This document shows positions 50,975 to 64,000 of a stretch of DNA of 64,000 nucleotides, one piece after another; positions within the stretch are counted from its first letter, which is position 1, and every line of letters begins with the position of its first letter. The notes beneath the pieces are model-generated. The model did no database searches. It was given only the letters and a program-made list of their open reading frames with translations, and was not told where the DNA came from. A program made the position numbers and the translations under genes. The stretch is from Epiperipatus broadwayi (lineage: Eukaryota > Onychophora > Udeonychophora > Euonychophora > Peripatidae). Location: contig JAQFVV010000031.1 in NCBI GenBank assembly GCA_028023455.1, positions 6,616,926 through 6,680,925 of the forward strand, in the 5' to 3' direction.

Positions 50975-52060
50975 TCAAAAGCTGACAATGCATAACTCAA
51001 GGAAAATAGATTTAACCTCAATATTAATCATCTCAATTGTATTGGTATTTGTGCTACATGCTTCCTGTATATAGATTGGTGCATGATTCCCCATAATAAA
51101 CTGTGTGTCAGTTTGTGTTGCTGGATATGATTTTATACATAACTTGGGAATTCTGTTCTGAGACATACTGTCTTTCATATTGCTGATAAGAAGATTCAAG
51201 ATGGGAGGGATGTGAAGGCCAACTCTGTATGCTTCAGCACAGATTTTTAGTGGAAAGCCTGATATGTATGGATATGATATCCAGGATGTTTATTGGCTTA
51301 AATATGTATGTTCCTAAGTTTAGCATAAACCTTTTAATGATGTGAATGACAGCTGAATCTTTGTATCCGATATTACATAAATTATCTTTTTCAATATTAG
51401 TTTTTTGATCACATTCTAATTTACAAAGATCATAATTTGTGAATATAAATGCTTAGATAATGAAAAATTCATGAGCTTTATGTGCTAATGATTGAAGAAA
51501 TACAACATCTCACCCTTAGATGGTTTTGACTAACATTTTATAATTTAATTGAATAGATTCACACTGAATATATAAATCTAAAAACTTTGTTTCTTAGATT
51601 ATCTTAATTTTTTATTGTCTATTTTAATGAAGACTTATGTATAAAATCCTGCTCTATACCTTTGATTTTTACCTCTGAGACATAAATTAGGATATCATCA
51701 ATGCAACACAGAGATAGGATTCGATTTCAGTATTTAAGTATAACTTCTTTTTTCAAATTTATTTAGTGTGATACTAGATATTATGTCACTCATAGAAATA
51801 CCCATATCACCCTTTATCTATTCATAATATACACCATTAGAGAATGTTACAATATCTTCACAATTCAAATTCAGGCATTTGATAATAAATTTACTTTTTT
51901 GAATGGTGCATTTCGCTTTAACTAGAGTGTCTTTACTTATTTAATATGATATTCAAATTTTACACAAACCTCCATTCTTGTTCATTCTTTTATAAATGTC
52001 ACAAGATTCTTAGATAACTATTTCTATAAATATGACTACAAGTTAGTCAAAATCTTGCTT
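50975..52060 (-). pseudogene. Decayed Penelope-like element, RT part
   Basis: On the minus strand around 51860-51790 the sequence reads NGVYYE-stop-IKGDMGISMSDIISS, the PLE motif B region with one codon turned into TAG. About 51710-51670, in another frame, CIDDILIYVSEVK corresponds to the catalytic YVDD box. The downstream frame 51199-50975 is uninterrupted for 74 codons and may be the thumb or linker, though I cannot match it to known PLE motifs. No nuclease part is recognised. Many lesions, so this copy is old. Confidence 0.6.
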
Positions 52061-52337
52061 AACATACCATGCTATTTAAGTATAGTAAGAATGACCCACA
52101 ATTCTATCAAGATTAGCCTGAAAATATCCACGGCAACAAATTAAACCATTTGAAAATAAGCTAGGCCGTAAATGTTTAAATGCACATTATTAAATATAAT
52201 ACAACCATGCACATATATTCACAAATGACAAGTGTTTAGTTTATGTAAAGTTTAGATAATGTCATAATGAAATAGTTTATTAATTATAAAGAAATGCAAA
52301 AAAAAATGGTGAAATTGATGGTAATGTGTTTTATAAG

Positions 52338-52560
52338 TGCTGACTTTTGAGTTAGTATTTTAGATATAGTTTCTAGAATCCCAGCCCTCCACTGATGTGA
52401 GCCACAAGCTCAAAACTAATTGGTCTGGAGATAGGGACCCTGATAGAGATTTTGAATTTTTTCTTTTTTGTCACCTATATAATAAAAGCATGATTAGAGC
52501 TGTTGGTAAGCTCCATCTAGTGATCATAAAATGCAAGCTTAAAAGCAAGTTATGAAATTT
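52338..52560 (+). mobile_element. R1 repeat copy
   Basis: Contains GAGTTAGTATTTTAGATATAG, the ribozyme, then a tail with GGTAAGCTCCATCTAGTGATCA shared with 11735 and 55665. A (TA)n run follows at once, as after other R1 copies. Confidence 0.65.
52387..52430 (+). ncRNA. Hammerhead ribozyme, two core changes (R1)
   Basis: Stem I CUCCA/UGGAG is perfect and stem II GAGC/GCUC with loop CACAA is perfect. Stem III ACU/GGU includes a G-U pair, and the triplet is GUC. Core CUGAUGU has A9 changed to U, and GAAA has become AAAA. Pairing is kept but activity is unlikely. Confidence 0.6.
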
Positions 52561-52565
52561 ATGAC

Positions 52566-52568
<3 letters not shown>

Positions 52569-52620
<52 letters not shown>
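52569..52620. repeat. (TA)n microsatellite
   Basis: About 25 TA units directly after an R1 copy. Confidence 0.95.
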
Positions 52621-52621
<1 letters not shown>

Positions 52622-54366
52622 TTATGAAAAAAGAGTTCTGTGCTTTAATTACTAAATCTCAATAACCAGCTGAAGGAAATTCATTTTTTATATGTATTTA
52701 AATTGTTAAATGATATATTCCTGCAAAATAAACTACCATAGGATCAAAATGCTATTCTTCTAGCTAGATAAGTGTGATGACTACTTAATTTACTGATATA
52801 CTTGATGCCCCAAGAAACATCAAATATATCACCTGTAATTACTAAATGGAAGAAAACAAGAGCAAAGCCAGACACCACATCATTCTGAGCACATTTCTGA
52901 AGGTTTCAAGCAGTCAAGGAATGAGTCATTATAGTATGATGAAGTAAAGTGATAGACTGTATCCATAAGAGACCCTATCACCACCTCCCAAATTTTAATC
53001 AAGATGTTGGAATTTTTTATGTTTGCAAGAATCTATTATTATTTTTTACACTTGGAATTTTAATGTATCTAGTTCAAGAATAGTTTATGATGCTTAAAGT
53101 AACATTGTACAAAAAGTGGGGGTTGCTAAGTTAGACAAAGTTATTTTTTATGTATATAAAATCTAGGTTGGCTTCCCTCATAGTGACTTTACATCAGACC
53201 ATTACTGTCATGTAATATGGAAGGTAAGAGTTTATATACTATTCCATATTAATTGCAGACACTTTTCACAGGACAGAATTGCTTGTTTATTTACTATTGA
53301 TTAACAATCTTTATATTTGTTTTTATTATGTCTGAATGACTAAACTCCTAATGAATGATGCTTTACTATCAATCACTTAGGTAGGAGGATCAGGAGGATG
53401 AAATATCAATCATCTACAATTGAAACCAGATAACAAGGCTATTACATTTTCTGTATATACTCACATAATCTAATAAATTAGTTAGCTAACTTCATGCTTA
53501 ATTTAATCATGAATTTTTCTTTTTGCTTTATCTCATTTAATTTGTTTTGTAAATATATGAATGTTGAGTTATGTGCCATTACTTGGGAAGAGTTGGAAAA
53601 TTAAATACATTTAAATAAGATACAATAGATTTGCATGCTCAATACATAGATTTTTATTTATTATTATTATTATTGTTAAAAGATTTTGAATTTCACTTGT
53701 TGTTAATAAAAGCTGTTATTTTGAGTTAAAAATTTTAACTAGTTTATCAAAAACCATTCAGCCACCATATATTGACATATTTGCTTACATACATATAGTG
53801 ACACACAGTTTCAATATGTATATGATGAATCAATAATGGAATTAATTGAATAAAGGCCATTAGAATCTTATATAGAGGTTAGATAATTGTCATCCTAAGA
53901 ATGATTCATTCCTGAAGAAAATCAAAAGCAAATTTATCCCTCGTTTCAAATTCCCAAGCATAACAAAACCTTTAAGAGATGTGAGATTTGGATAAAGCAG
54001 CTTAAAGTGTGTCTGAATATAATTGTAAATTAGAGCTAGTCCATTGATACAAATACAATCATTGGTTAGGTATTTTATTGAGTCATTCTCTGCATACTAC
54101 TTAAAGACCTTTGACCTGACTGTAGTGAGATTTGCTCTCTCATCTGATCCATTACAGTATTAAACCAAGTTTTTCTTTATATACATTTTGTATGTATTTA
54201 TTTTGAATTACATTGTTTCTAAAACAGTCTTTAAAAATTGAAGTTACATGTAAATAAACTATTAAAAGACCAAGTGATATCACCTGGACTTTAACATTTC
54301 TTGCTATTTATGTTTAATTTATTTGTATAATTTTAAATGAGAGAATGAATTTGATCATAGAAAATC
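52621..54366. other. AT-rich intergenic DNA
   Basis: No gene or repeat family recognised. Confidence 0.45.
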
Positions 54367-54800
54367 ATTATTTAATTGAACAGGACATAACTGAAGCTTC
54401 CAATGAGTTATATCATGCTTATAACGTAATAGCAACCATCCAGCAGCCCAGATGTCAGACAAGGCTCTCAGACCATACATGCATTAGAAATACACTTTCT
54501 CATGCAATTTATATAGCAAATATGACTTTTAAACTTCATATACACATTATTTCTACAGAAACCCTAACCATAATTATTTTATTTATAATTAAGGTTAGGG
54601 TTCATCTTGAAATAATATGTATATGAAGTCAAAATGTCACATGTGCTATATGAATTACTTGACAAAATATATGCTTCTAATGTATTCTGTGGTATGACAG
54701 GTTGGTCTCACTTCTGGGATGATGGATAGTTGTGATTTGTTTTAAGCATGATATAAATGGTTAGAAGCTTCACTTACTTCCTGTTCAGTTACATAATAAT
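54367..54800. repeat. Palindrome with telomere-like core
   Basis: A 430-bp diverged inverted repeat. Outer arms share ATTGAACAGGA, GAAGCTTC and TATATCATGCTTA; the centre is AACCCTAACC (54560-54569) facing GGTTAGGGTT (54593-54602). Short frames in it have no recognised product. Confidence 0.65.
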
Positions 54801-55225
54801 CTGAGTTATTTACTTATATTCAGAATCACTTTTTATATATTCAAATGATTTAGTTTTAACAACCTCTAAATAACATAACTCATTGAAAGATACAAGTACT
54901 TCCATTCCTGTTAAGTATAGTATAATAAATAATTATTTAATATTACATTTATTAAATTGATACTTCAGTTTATGTTTGAAGGTTGTTACAACTAAGGTTC
55001 AGCCTTGAACTGCTGAATATTTAAATAGTAACTTTATATAATTTATTCTATACATATATGTAACCAGTAACCAATAGATCAAATACATTCTCTCATTTAA
55101 AATTACGTAAGTAAACTAAGAATAAATATCAACAAATCTAAAATGCATTTGGTATCACCCTATGTTTTAATAATTTATTTACATTGTGTAACTCATGAAG
55201 AACACAATTACTTATCTTTTAGCTA

Positions 55226-55229
<4 letters not shown>

Positions 55230-55270
<41 letters not shown>
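55230..55270. repeat. (TA)n microsatellite
   Basis: About 20 TA units, directly abutting the R1 palindrome. Confidence 0.95.
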
Positions 55271-55273
<3 letters not shown>

Positions 55274-55684
55274 TAATAGATGGAGTTTTACCAAGACCTC
55301 CAAACAAGCATATTTTTGTTTACATAAATGTCAGAGTCAGAATTTACTGTCTCTTTTGTTGGCTCCACCCTCAGATCAGCTGATTTTGCTATCATCAGTG
55401 AATGATAGGAGTTAGAAACTAGACCTAAACACTAACTCCAAGTGCTTGGAGTTAGTGTTTAGGATAGGAGTTAGAAACTAAACCTAAACACTAACTCCAA
55501 GTGCTTGGAATTAGTGTTTAGGTCTAGTTTCTAACTCCTATCCTTCACTAATGATAGCAAATCAGCTTGAAATCAGCTGATCTGAGGGTGGAGCCAACGA
55601 AAGAGACAGTGAATTCTGACTCTGACATTTATGTAAACAAATATACGCTTGTTTGGAGGTCTTGGTAAAGCTCCATCTATTGAT
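55271..55684. mobile_element. R1 head-to-head palindrome
   Basis: Two R1 copies face each other. Outer ends ATCAATAGATGGAGCTTTACC match; inner parts contain a duplicated hairpin around AACTCCAAGTGCTTGGAGTT (55434-55459 and 55492-55517). The right copy has a nearly intact hammerhead; the left (minus strand) keeps CUGAUGA (55398-55392) but lost the GAAA strand by deletion. Confidence 0.7.
55542..55588 (+). ncRNA. Hammerhead ribozyme, one core change (R1)
   Basis: Stem I CCUUCA (55542-55547) with UGAGGG (55583-55588), six pairs. Core CUAAUGA has G5 changed to A. Stem II AGC/GCU, GAAA at 55569-55572, stem III AUCAG/CUGAU perfect, triplet AUC with C55582. Confidence 0.6.
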
Positions 55685-56097
55685 CATAAATACAAGTGAT
55701 AGCAAGTTTACATATATATAACTTGTTTTTGTTTTTCATATATCTATAATTTAGTAATTTTTATGTATATGTAAATCATGTGGAAGAAAATTATTTTTCA
55801 CACATGTGCTAATGGATTGATATATTAAATTTACACACATTTACACATTTATCCATCAATAAATGTTTTAAATAATTTGTCAGTTTAAATGTCAGACTCA
55901 TAATAAGATCATGTTCTGATATAAGCACACTCAGTAAGTGTTGGTTTATATAAAAAATAACTCTAAGTATAAAAGTTTGACTTATGCTGTTAAAACACTT
56001 ATTGATGGATAAGTTTGAGTGCATGTAAATTTAATATATTATTCCAATAGGGCATGTATGAAGATTAATTTATATATATATATATATATATATACAT

Positions 56098-56135
<38 letters not shown>

Positions 56136-56890
56136 TGTAATCCTTCCCCAACACCTCTTTTACATTTCGTGTCAACAAATATCAGAGCATGCCAATTCTA
56201 TTAATCATAGAATAAACTACTAAACTGATCTCACTTTAAATCATTAATGAGACTTTTAAAATGCTGTCCTATCTTAGCTTAGCTCGTTGGGGTCTACAGA
56301 GATCGATAGAGTGTAAAATGTTTACTGGCTATGGGAGGAAACATTATGATTACTAGTAACAACACATGTATGAAGTTTTTAAAATAAATAAGTAATTGGA
56401 ATCGGTTAAGTTCTACCATTTAAATTGACAAGTTGTAGTCTATACCTTATCTCCTCCCATCATCAACATGCATTGAACAACCTCTACTGTGTGATAAAAT
56501 TAAATTAATAAAATAAAGATGTAATGCTGATTAACTATACTGTATGATAAGTTAGAGTTATATACAAAATAAAATATAACATTACTTAAGTTTTAATTGT
56601 ACAGTAATTTAAAATATGTAACTGAATTAATGTCTAATCTAAATAATAAGAAAATATCTCAGGGAATTAATTTATTGCATGGTTTAATTTTAAATCTATA
56701 CTTTCCAGCAACTACTAATTAGTATCATAAAAGTAATGACATAAATTAAGCATTAATCGAATAAAAATGGTAGTAGTTAGATCATGAAAAAATAGGGTGC
56801 ATTTTGATTTCAATTCATCATCTAAATAGTAACTGAGTAATAAAATTTCCAGAGAATCATTAAATAATCAAACATTTCATGTAGCGTTTG
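55685..56890. other. AT-rich intergenic DNA
   Basis: No gene recognised. Holds two adjacent TA runs, 56070-56093 and 56099-56133. Confidence 0.45.
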
Positions 56891-56893
56891 GAT

Positions 56894-57101
56894 CAAGAAA
56901 AGCAACATCATCAGATCTGGACATGTTCATCATTAAATTACTGAATACTGCAACCATATCATATTGGACATGTAAGGGTGTGTGCATGTGTGGAAACAAG
57001 AAAAGCAACATCATCAGATCTGGATATGTTCATCATTAAATTACGGAATACAGCAACCATGTCATATTGGACATGTAAGGGTGTGTGCATGTGTGGAAAC
57101 A
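56894..57101. repeat. Tandem duplication, 103-bp period
   Basis: A block beginning CAAGAAAAGCAACATCATC at 56894 recurs at 56997 with very few differences and ends GTGTGTGCATGTGTGGAAAC both times. The period is not a multiple of three, so the frames over it are not conserved coding repeats. Confidence 0.9.
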
Positions 57102-57280
57102 TAGTACATAAATGCATGTCAAAGAAGAATTCTAAACAAAGCTTTAGAATAAATAAAACATTCATTACAAGATGATTAAATAAACATTTGGTTTTCTAGT
57201 TTATGCATATACATGTTCTGGGATCATTTCAACATCAATGATTAAATAGTCTACATGAAAATAAATAACAAAAATAAATT

Positions 57281-57630
57281 TTCTGTATTTTATTTCAACA
57301 TATGCCAGCTATCAGTCCATTCTGATAAGCTTATGAAAAGAAACATTATAATATAAACACTAAAATAATAGACATGAAACTATACTTCTTGATATTTTAC
57401 TTATAAAATATACTCAAGTTATCAGTCAATTCTGATAAACCTATGAAACAAAAACATCATTATACTACACTAAGGTAACTAAGTATGAAATTAACTTTTT
57501 TGATATTTTAATTCAAATATCCATACATTACCAGTCAATTTTGATATGCTTTTGAAAATAAAATTCTATTAAACAATGGCAATAAATAGGTATTGAACTA
57601 AAATTCTTGGCATTTTTACTTCAAATGCAA
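57281..57630. repeat. Diverged tandem array, about 107-111-bp period
   Basis: Three units plus part of a fourth, each starting with a TTGATATTTTA-like word (57281, 57389, 57500, 57607) and containing CAGTCAATTCTGATA. Divergence shows age. Minisatellite-like. Confidence 0.7.
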
Positions 57631-57639
57631 TCAAAATAA

Positions 57640-58285
57640 TATGAGAGAGGTTTAAATCTATGAATAAGAAATCAAGATGGCCTTCATAAATTAAATGAAT
57701 AATTCTATTAAATGGATACACTTTCTTTTTTTTTGCATGCTCATTTAAAATGAGGATAAAACATCCTGAGAGTTGATGGTATAAAATGTAAATAATTAAT
57801 ATGATATGATTTGAAGCAATAATTAAAGAGTTACACATTAATGATGGATTTTTTTCCTTACCTTACAAATTAATAATATTTTATGCATCTGTCTGAATTG
57901 TGTTACCTGTTACAAAATAATCAACATAGCTGAATCCAGTCCATTTACTTATGAAATAAAGAAATACTATGTAATAATATGGATGATGACAATGATCAAC
58001 AAAGCGTTAACACTCTTTCAACTCCAGCTGTTTTGTGAGAAAAACCAATTCTACCTTTATTTTATTTTCGTATCAGTAAACTATCTTACACTTGGCTATG
58101 GATAAATAGATGAGGGATAAAATATTTTCTTAACTCTAATCACTTAAATAACAGAACACCATGACTCCCTAGCCTATTTTCTGAAGCTTAAATGCTGGTG
58201 TGGATATCATCTCATCACCAAAAAAGGCAAATACATTACTTTACTCCACATACTATAATTATCATAAAATAGAACTATTCCATCT
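57640..58285. other. AT-rich intergenic DNA
   Basis: No gene or repeat family recognised. Confidence 0.45.
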
Positions 58286-58290
58286 AGAAA

Positions 58291-58425
58291 ATATAATCCA
58301 CTCCTGACAAATATTTTAACAAACTAAGGAAGAGCTCTCTCAATCCCTAACAATGCAATATATAATCCACTCATGATGAATATTTTAATAAAGTGAGGGC
58401 TAGTTTTCTCAATCCATGACAATAC
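58291..58425. repeat. Tandem duplication, 69-bp period
   Basis: Two diverged units starting ATATAATCCACTC at 58291 and 58360, followed by a TA run. Confidence 0.8.
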
Positions 58426-58525
58426 TATATATATATATATGTTAAAACGAAGATTTGTACACATTAAATATATAAAATACATATTTTGCGGGTTCATCCA
58501 TGTTAAAAACTTTTAATATTAATTT

Positions 58526-58565
58526 ACTGACATTTCGACTTGGTCACACAAGTCATCCACAGAGT
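58526..58565 (-). ncRNA. Hammerhead-like motif, PLE type
   Basis: Minus strand: stem I ACU/AGU, core CUGUGGA (A6 is U), one unpaired U, stem II GACUUG/CAAGUC with loop UGUGAC, GAAA, short stem III AU/GU and triplet GUC. Confidence 0.4.
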
Positions 58566-58860
58566 TATAAAATGTAGAAAGATGGTTGTAGAGGCACTAC
58601 AATCACTGATTTGGATAAAATGTTAAAATTCCACCAATAGCAAAAATGTTAAATTTATGAATGTTTTTTATAAAAATCTTTCAAAATAGGAGGAAGATTG
58701 TATCAATAAGCGAGATGATACCTGCAAACTTCCTCCTATTTGGAAAGATTTTTTTTAAAAAACATTCATAAATTTAACATTTTTGCTATTGGTGGAATTT
58801 TAACGTTTTATTCAAATCAGTGATTGTAGTGCCTCTACAACCGTCTTTCTACCTTTTATA

Positions 58861-58900
58861 ACTCTGTGGATGACTTGTGTGACCAAGTCGAAACATCAGT
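58861..58900 (+). ncRNA. Hammerhead-like motif, PLE type
   Basis: Plus-strand partner of the motif at 58526. Same stem II (58872-58889), GAAA at 58890-58893 and stem I ACU/AGU. Stem III has decayed (AC/AU). Confidence 0.4.
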
Positions 58901-58959
58901 ATATTAATATTAAAAGTTTTTAACATGGATGAACTCGCAAAATATGTATTATATATATA

Positions 58960-59985
<1,026 letters not shown>

Positions 59986-60302
59986 GCACTAACAAAAAAA
60001 AGAATACTATATCTAACACGGATCCTTGTGCCAGTTCTAAAGCCAACTGACACAAACTAGATGCATTCCTGCTTTAATTTAATTGTATATCTAATTGAAT
60101 ATTATCATATGATTGAGTGATCATCATTGATTTTGTTGAACCTTTTTTCTTAGAGACTTCTAGTTTGATAATCGGGCATACAGTTACTGATCAAATCATT
60201 GTACATATGCAGTTTTGTGAAACTAATTTATATGTAAGAACTATGTGTCAAATGTAACTTGTATAACCTTATAGAATACTAATAAAGTTTATCCTTTGAA
60301 GC

Positions 60303-60569
<267 letters not shown>

Positions 60570-63480
60570 AAAGCTTTTTTTTCCAGTGAAAAATAAAAGT
60601 TCATTTAAAGTCTGTGAATGACATATCTTAGTCATGTACAAAAATGATGATGATCACCTGCATACAATAGATATGGATACATATATAAAAATTTTCTGCA
60701 GAGGGATAAATAATATTAATTAGATCCAATTGGAGAGCATTTCAAATTTCTTAATGATAGCTAATGAAATTGCTGGCATATAACATATGAATCATTTCAT
60801 TACGGTGAATAAATATGTAATACTGTATAAGTTGAACCATGATTTAATATTTAATTCTTTACACTTGCTAAGCATTTGTTCTAAATTTCCAAAAGTCATT
60901 CACTAGGCAAATAACTACTTAGTTCATAAAATTCACTTAAATTTACTTAAGTTTATTGATAATATACTTTAATAATAAAAAAAAAATCAAATGTAAATGA
61001 GAATAACAATAGAATAAAAGAAATTCATACCCAATTTCATTCTCTTCTATCATTCATTTATCAGCATATTTAGAGATAAGATAATAATTCATTAATTATA
61101 TGTCACACATTTTATGTTTCTCATTTCCAGATACACAATGTTTAGGTGTATTTTTTTATCAAGAAAAATCATAAAGCAGGTTAGAATAAGTATCTGCACA
61201 CATCCTTTTATGTAATCTTTATTCCTTTATAGCTAGCAAAAATTATCAACAAAAGTCTCTGAAATTTTTAAGAAAAATTTGAACATAAATCTTCCAGAAT
61301 AATATCAAAATTCACACGCTCTAATTATTTCTTTAGTGTTAGATTTTAATCTATGTAAATCAAACTTATAATGTAGACACACATTTCAATTACTTCTTTA
61401 ACATTAGAAATTAAAGTTAGGCAAGACAAACTTATAATATAGGCACACATACACATCTCAAATGGTGATTTTAAATTTAAATTAGTCAATTAGAAGTAGG
61501 GAGATATACTTTATTTCTATCATTGTTCCTGTCTGCATATTACTTTTTTATTTTCCTCAGTAGAATTTCTGAGCTGTTTTCATACAGAACATTAATAGAA
61601 GTTTTTTTTTTTTTTTTTAAGCTTGAAGTATGGAAGAACCAACTTGTAGAAACAAAATTGTTCTAATAAAAAAAAAAAAAAACATTTATGGAGAGAGAAT
61701 TGTTGAAATCAGAAAAGCAAAGCCAACTCTTTTGTAAAAGTATGCCATTTTATATCAGACTATTACCCAAGCATCTGTTCTTCCACCAATCGAAGGTCAT
61801 TCAAAAGTTCACTGTAGGAAAAAATGTTGCTCTTCCCATTGTACTGACTTAATTAGTTACAAAATATGCAATAATGTTTCTCTCTTAAAAAAGAAAGAAA
61901 GAAAAAAATATTTTGTGTTTAAAAAAAATATTAAAATGAACCAAGAATAAATATTTTCCATTTCTAAAGTAACAAAATAAAAACTAATGATAATTATTTT
62001 AGCAAATAAAATAATTGATAGTATATTCGCTGTATGTTAATCCACTGGTTCAGTGATTTATTAATCCATTTAAATTGTGTTTAAGCTTGTTATCCAAGCT
62101 ATGGTTATGAAATTAAATGTTTTGCTATGAGACATGATATTTGGTGGTTTAATAAAGTACAAGAATGAAAAATGAAGTAGAAAAATGGCACAAGCATATA
62201 TGCACGTCCCTAAATGATATACTACAATTTTTAAGCTGATATGACTGAAATATAAGTTTCTATGATGATGAGTTAAGGATATTGCACTATTTACAACATG
62301 GATTGAAATATTAAAAGCAAATAAATCAGGAAATTACCTAAACAAATATCAATCACTGTTCTGCAGATAAATAAAACAAACTTGGATCAACCTAAACTAA
62401 ACTGACAATTTCTGTGACAAGCCACCCCTTTTCTGACATTAATTACTCACTAAAAAATATAAAACATCTCAAAACTTTCAAATAAGACCTGTAAGTGATT
62501 TTAAACATGATTTTAGGTCATTAATAAAAAAAATTAAAATTTCAGGTTATTTCATTTTTTTAGCAATATGAAATCAGCTGTTACTGATACAGTGCTTTAT
62601 CATTACAATCAATATTTCTGGTGCCTATCCAGAAAATTTTAATATATAAATACACCTGGGTCTCATTTTATGTGATAGATAGGTTCCTCAAAAAATGCAC
62701 GCAAAAGAAATCGCACAAAAATAGACTTAACTTATCTTGAAAAATGGGGGATATGTACTGTAATTTTCCAAAAATCACATAAAAGCAAAGCAACAACATA
62801 AAATTACTTTAAAATTCGCATAAAAAAAATAAAATAAAATATGACTAAAAAAAATTTCAAATTTGAAAAAAATTGATACAAGACAAACTTTTTTAACTTT
62901 TTTTTATTAACTATAGTATTTAATTTTATTCATAACAATATATTTTTGTGAGTAATTAAAATTTTTTTCATACATGTACAGTATTTTAATTATTATCGCT
63001 ATTTTAGACATCAGATACATTGTGATGTGATGTGATGTGATGTGAAGTACTGTAGCTTCTTCTAAATGAAGTCAAAAAGAAATACAACTAAAATGTTTTC
63101 CAATCACTATTGACCCTTTCTATTTCACTAAGTGATCTAAAACTGAAATTTTTGTTTCCAAATAAATTCTTTTTTTTTTGGTGTTTTTTTTTCTCTCTGT
63201 TAGAGTAAACTAAAAGTTTAAAATAAAAATAAAAACTTAGACTTACGATAATAAAAAAAACACTGACTCACCATTGTTGGGCAAAATTTAATTAAAAATA
63301 ACAATTAAAAATTAAATTCTTATTTTTGTCTTTAATTTTCAATTCCATTTAAAAATCAAATTTCATCGTTTCACATCACTTTGTTACGTAATTTTTAAAT
63401 TGTTAATTACAATTAAAAATCAGATTTTAATTGCAAAATTTAATTGTGCCCACTGCTGTTACTCACCTTTTAAAAATAAA
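60570..63480. other. AT-rich intergenic DNA
   Basis: No gene recognised. Contains runs of T (61602-61618) and A, and a short TGATG tandem at 63021-63044. The stretch 62640-62820 (TCATTTTATGTGATAGATAGG ... ATCACATAAAAGC) has a look common in low-complexity dispersed repeats. Confidence 0.4.
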
Positions 63481-63486
63481 CTTGTG

Positions 63487-63779
63487 GACACTAAATGATT
63501 AATTGATTACATACTCATTTTATAAAAAGCAAAAATTGAATGCGATTTAAAATGCAAAAACAACAACATATATCATATAGGCATCTATAACATTTGAACA
63601 GATTTACATTATAATCTTGTAAAATTTATTACTTGCAGACACTAAATGATTAATTAATTATGTACTCTTTTTATAAAAAGCAAAAGTAGAATGTGATTTA
63701 AAATGCAAAAACAACAACAAACATAGTATTTTTCATCTATAATGTTTGAACAGATTTACATTATAGTCTTGTAAAATTC
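63487..63779. repeat. Tandem duplication, 151-bp period
   Basis: A block beginning GACACTAAATGATTAATT at 63487 recurs at 63638. Both run to ACATTATA-TCTTGTAAAATT with scattered differences. Confidence 0.85.
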
Positions 63780-63895
63780 AATGTGGGTATATAAAATGGG
63801 GAAATTCTGATTTTAAGTGAATTATGAACTTCTTTATTACATGAAATCTATTACAGTACTATTATAAAGTGCTGAAAATATTGAAATTATTAGAT

Positions 63896-63997
63896 GGAAG
63901 TCAAATACAGATAATGCACTATTACTTTAAATATGATGTGAGTGCACAAAATTTATAATATTTAAAGTAATAGTGCATTATCTGAGCTCAACTTCTG
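63896..63997. repeat. Inverted repeat at window end
   Basis: Arms of about 40 bp (ACAGATAATGCACTATTACT at 63910 and its reverse complement near 63965-63985) around a short loop. It may be a small hairpin element that extends past the window. Confidence 0.6.
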
Positions 63998-64000
63998 ATC

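Larger units (their letters stand above)
58468..58957. repeat. Palindrome with PLE-type hammerhead motifs, 229-bp arms
   Basis: Arms 58468-58696 and 58729-58957 are reverse complements with few mismatches, around a 32-bp spacer. Each arm holds the same hairpin motif near its outer part. There is no reading frame. The motif order and loop match the 3' end of the PLE remnant at 2108, so these arms may be PLE-derived ends. Confidence 0.7.

Noticed and set aside
56959-57175. Overlapping frames of 65-68 codons on both strands
   Set aside because: They cover a 103-bp tandem duplication whose period is not a multiple of three, so they are not a repeated protein.

Overview
The window is AT-rich animal-type DNA with no bacterial gene organisation. 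There are long (TA)n and (AAT/ATT)n microsatellites, Penelope-like retroelements (PLEs) with a fused GIY-YIG nuclease, a LINE of the RTE type, tRNA-derived SINE heads and many short dispersed repeats. This mix fits an invertebrate, possibly a mollusc such as a cephalopod. The species guess is inference only. I find no complete host gene. The one candidate host exon is at 27370-27472.

Layout: 950-2170 decayed PLE; 5518-6350 hammerhead-bearing repeat family R1 with an internal (AAT)n; 6631 and 15460 SINE heads; 9340-9640 a second hammerhead-type repeat (family H); 11763-13690 a PLE flanked by inverted copies of its own 3' end; 16030-19140 a near-complete RTE-type LINE; 21126-21291 a hairpin element; 22825-23790 a tandem plus inverted set of R1; 23901-24740 a 336-bp tandem/inverted element with 19-bp flanking direct repeats; 25989-26580 microsatellites and a PLE-like palindrome; 28505-28870 family H on the minus strand; 32000-34090 decayed LINE; 37769-38530 a tandem R1 dimer; 43236-47179 a 4-kb near-perfect palindrome made of two head-to-head PLE copies, both with open 498-codon frames; 50975-52060 decayed PLE; 52338 and 55271 more R1; 54367 and 58468 further palindromes; 56894-58425 several tandem repeats; 59720-60569 long AAC/AAT arrays.

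The main result is RNA-based. At least ten copies of R1 and the 3' regions of two PLE types can be folded by hand into hammerhead self-cleaving ribozymes (CUGANGA ... GAAA ... NUH). In R1 the stems differ in sequence between copies but keep pairing. The best pair, at 37905 and 38329, lies in direct tandem 424 nt apart, the architecture expected of a retrozyme, a small non-autonomous retroelement thought to replicate through ribozyme-cut circular RNA. The PLE ribozymes carry a U3/A8 pair in place of the usual C3/G8. PLEs carrying hammerheads in the same 64 kb as R1 repeats suggest a helper/parasite relationship. That relationship is inferred, not shown.

The second theme is fold-back structure. 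At least a dozen inverted repeats of unrelated families occur here, which suggests head-to-head insertion or template switching is common in this genome.
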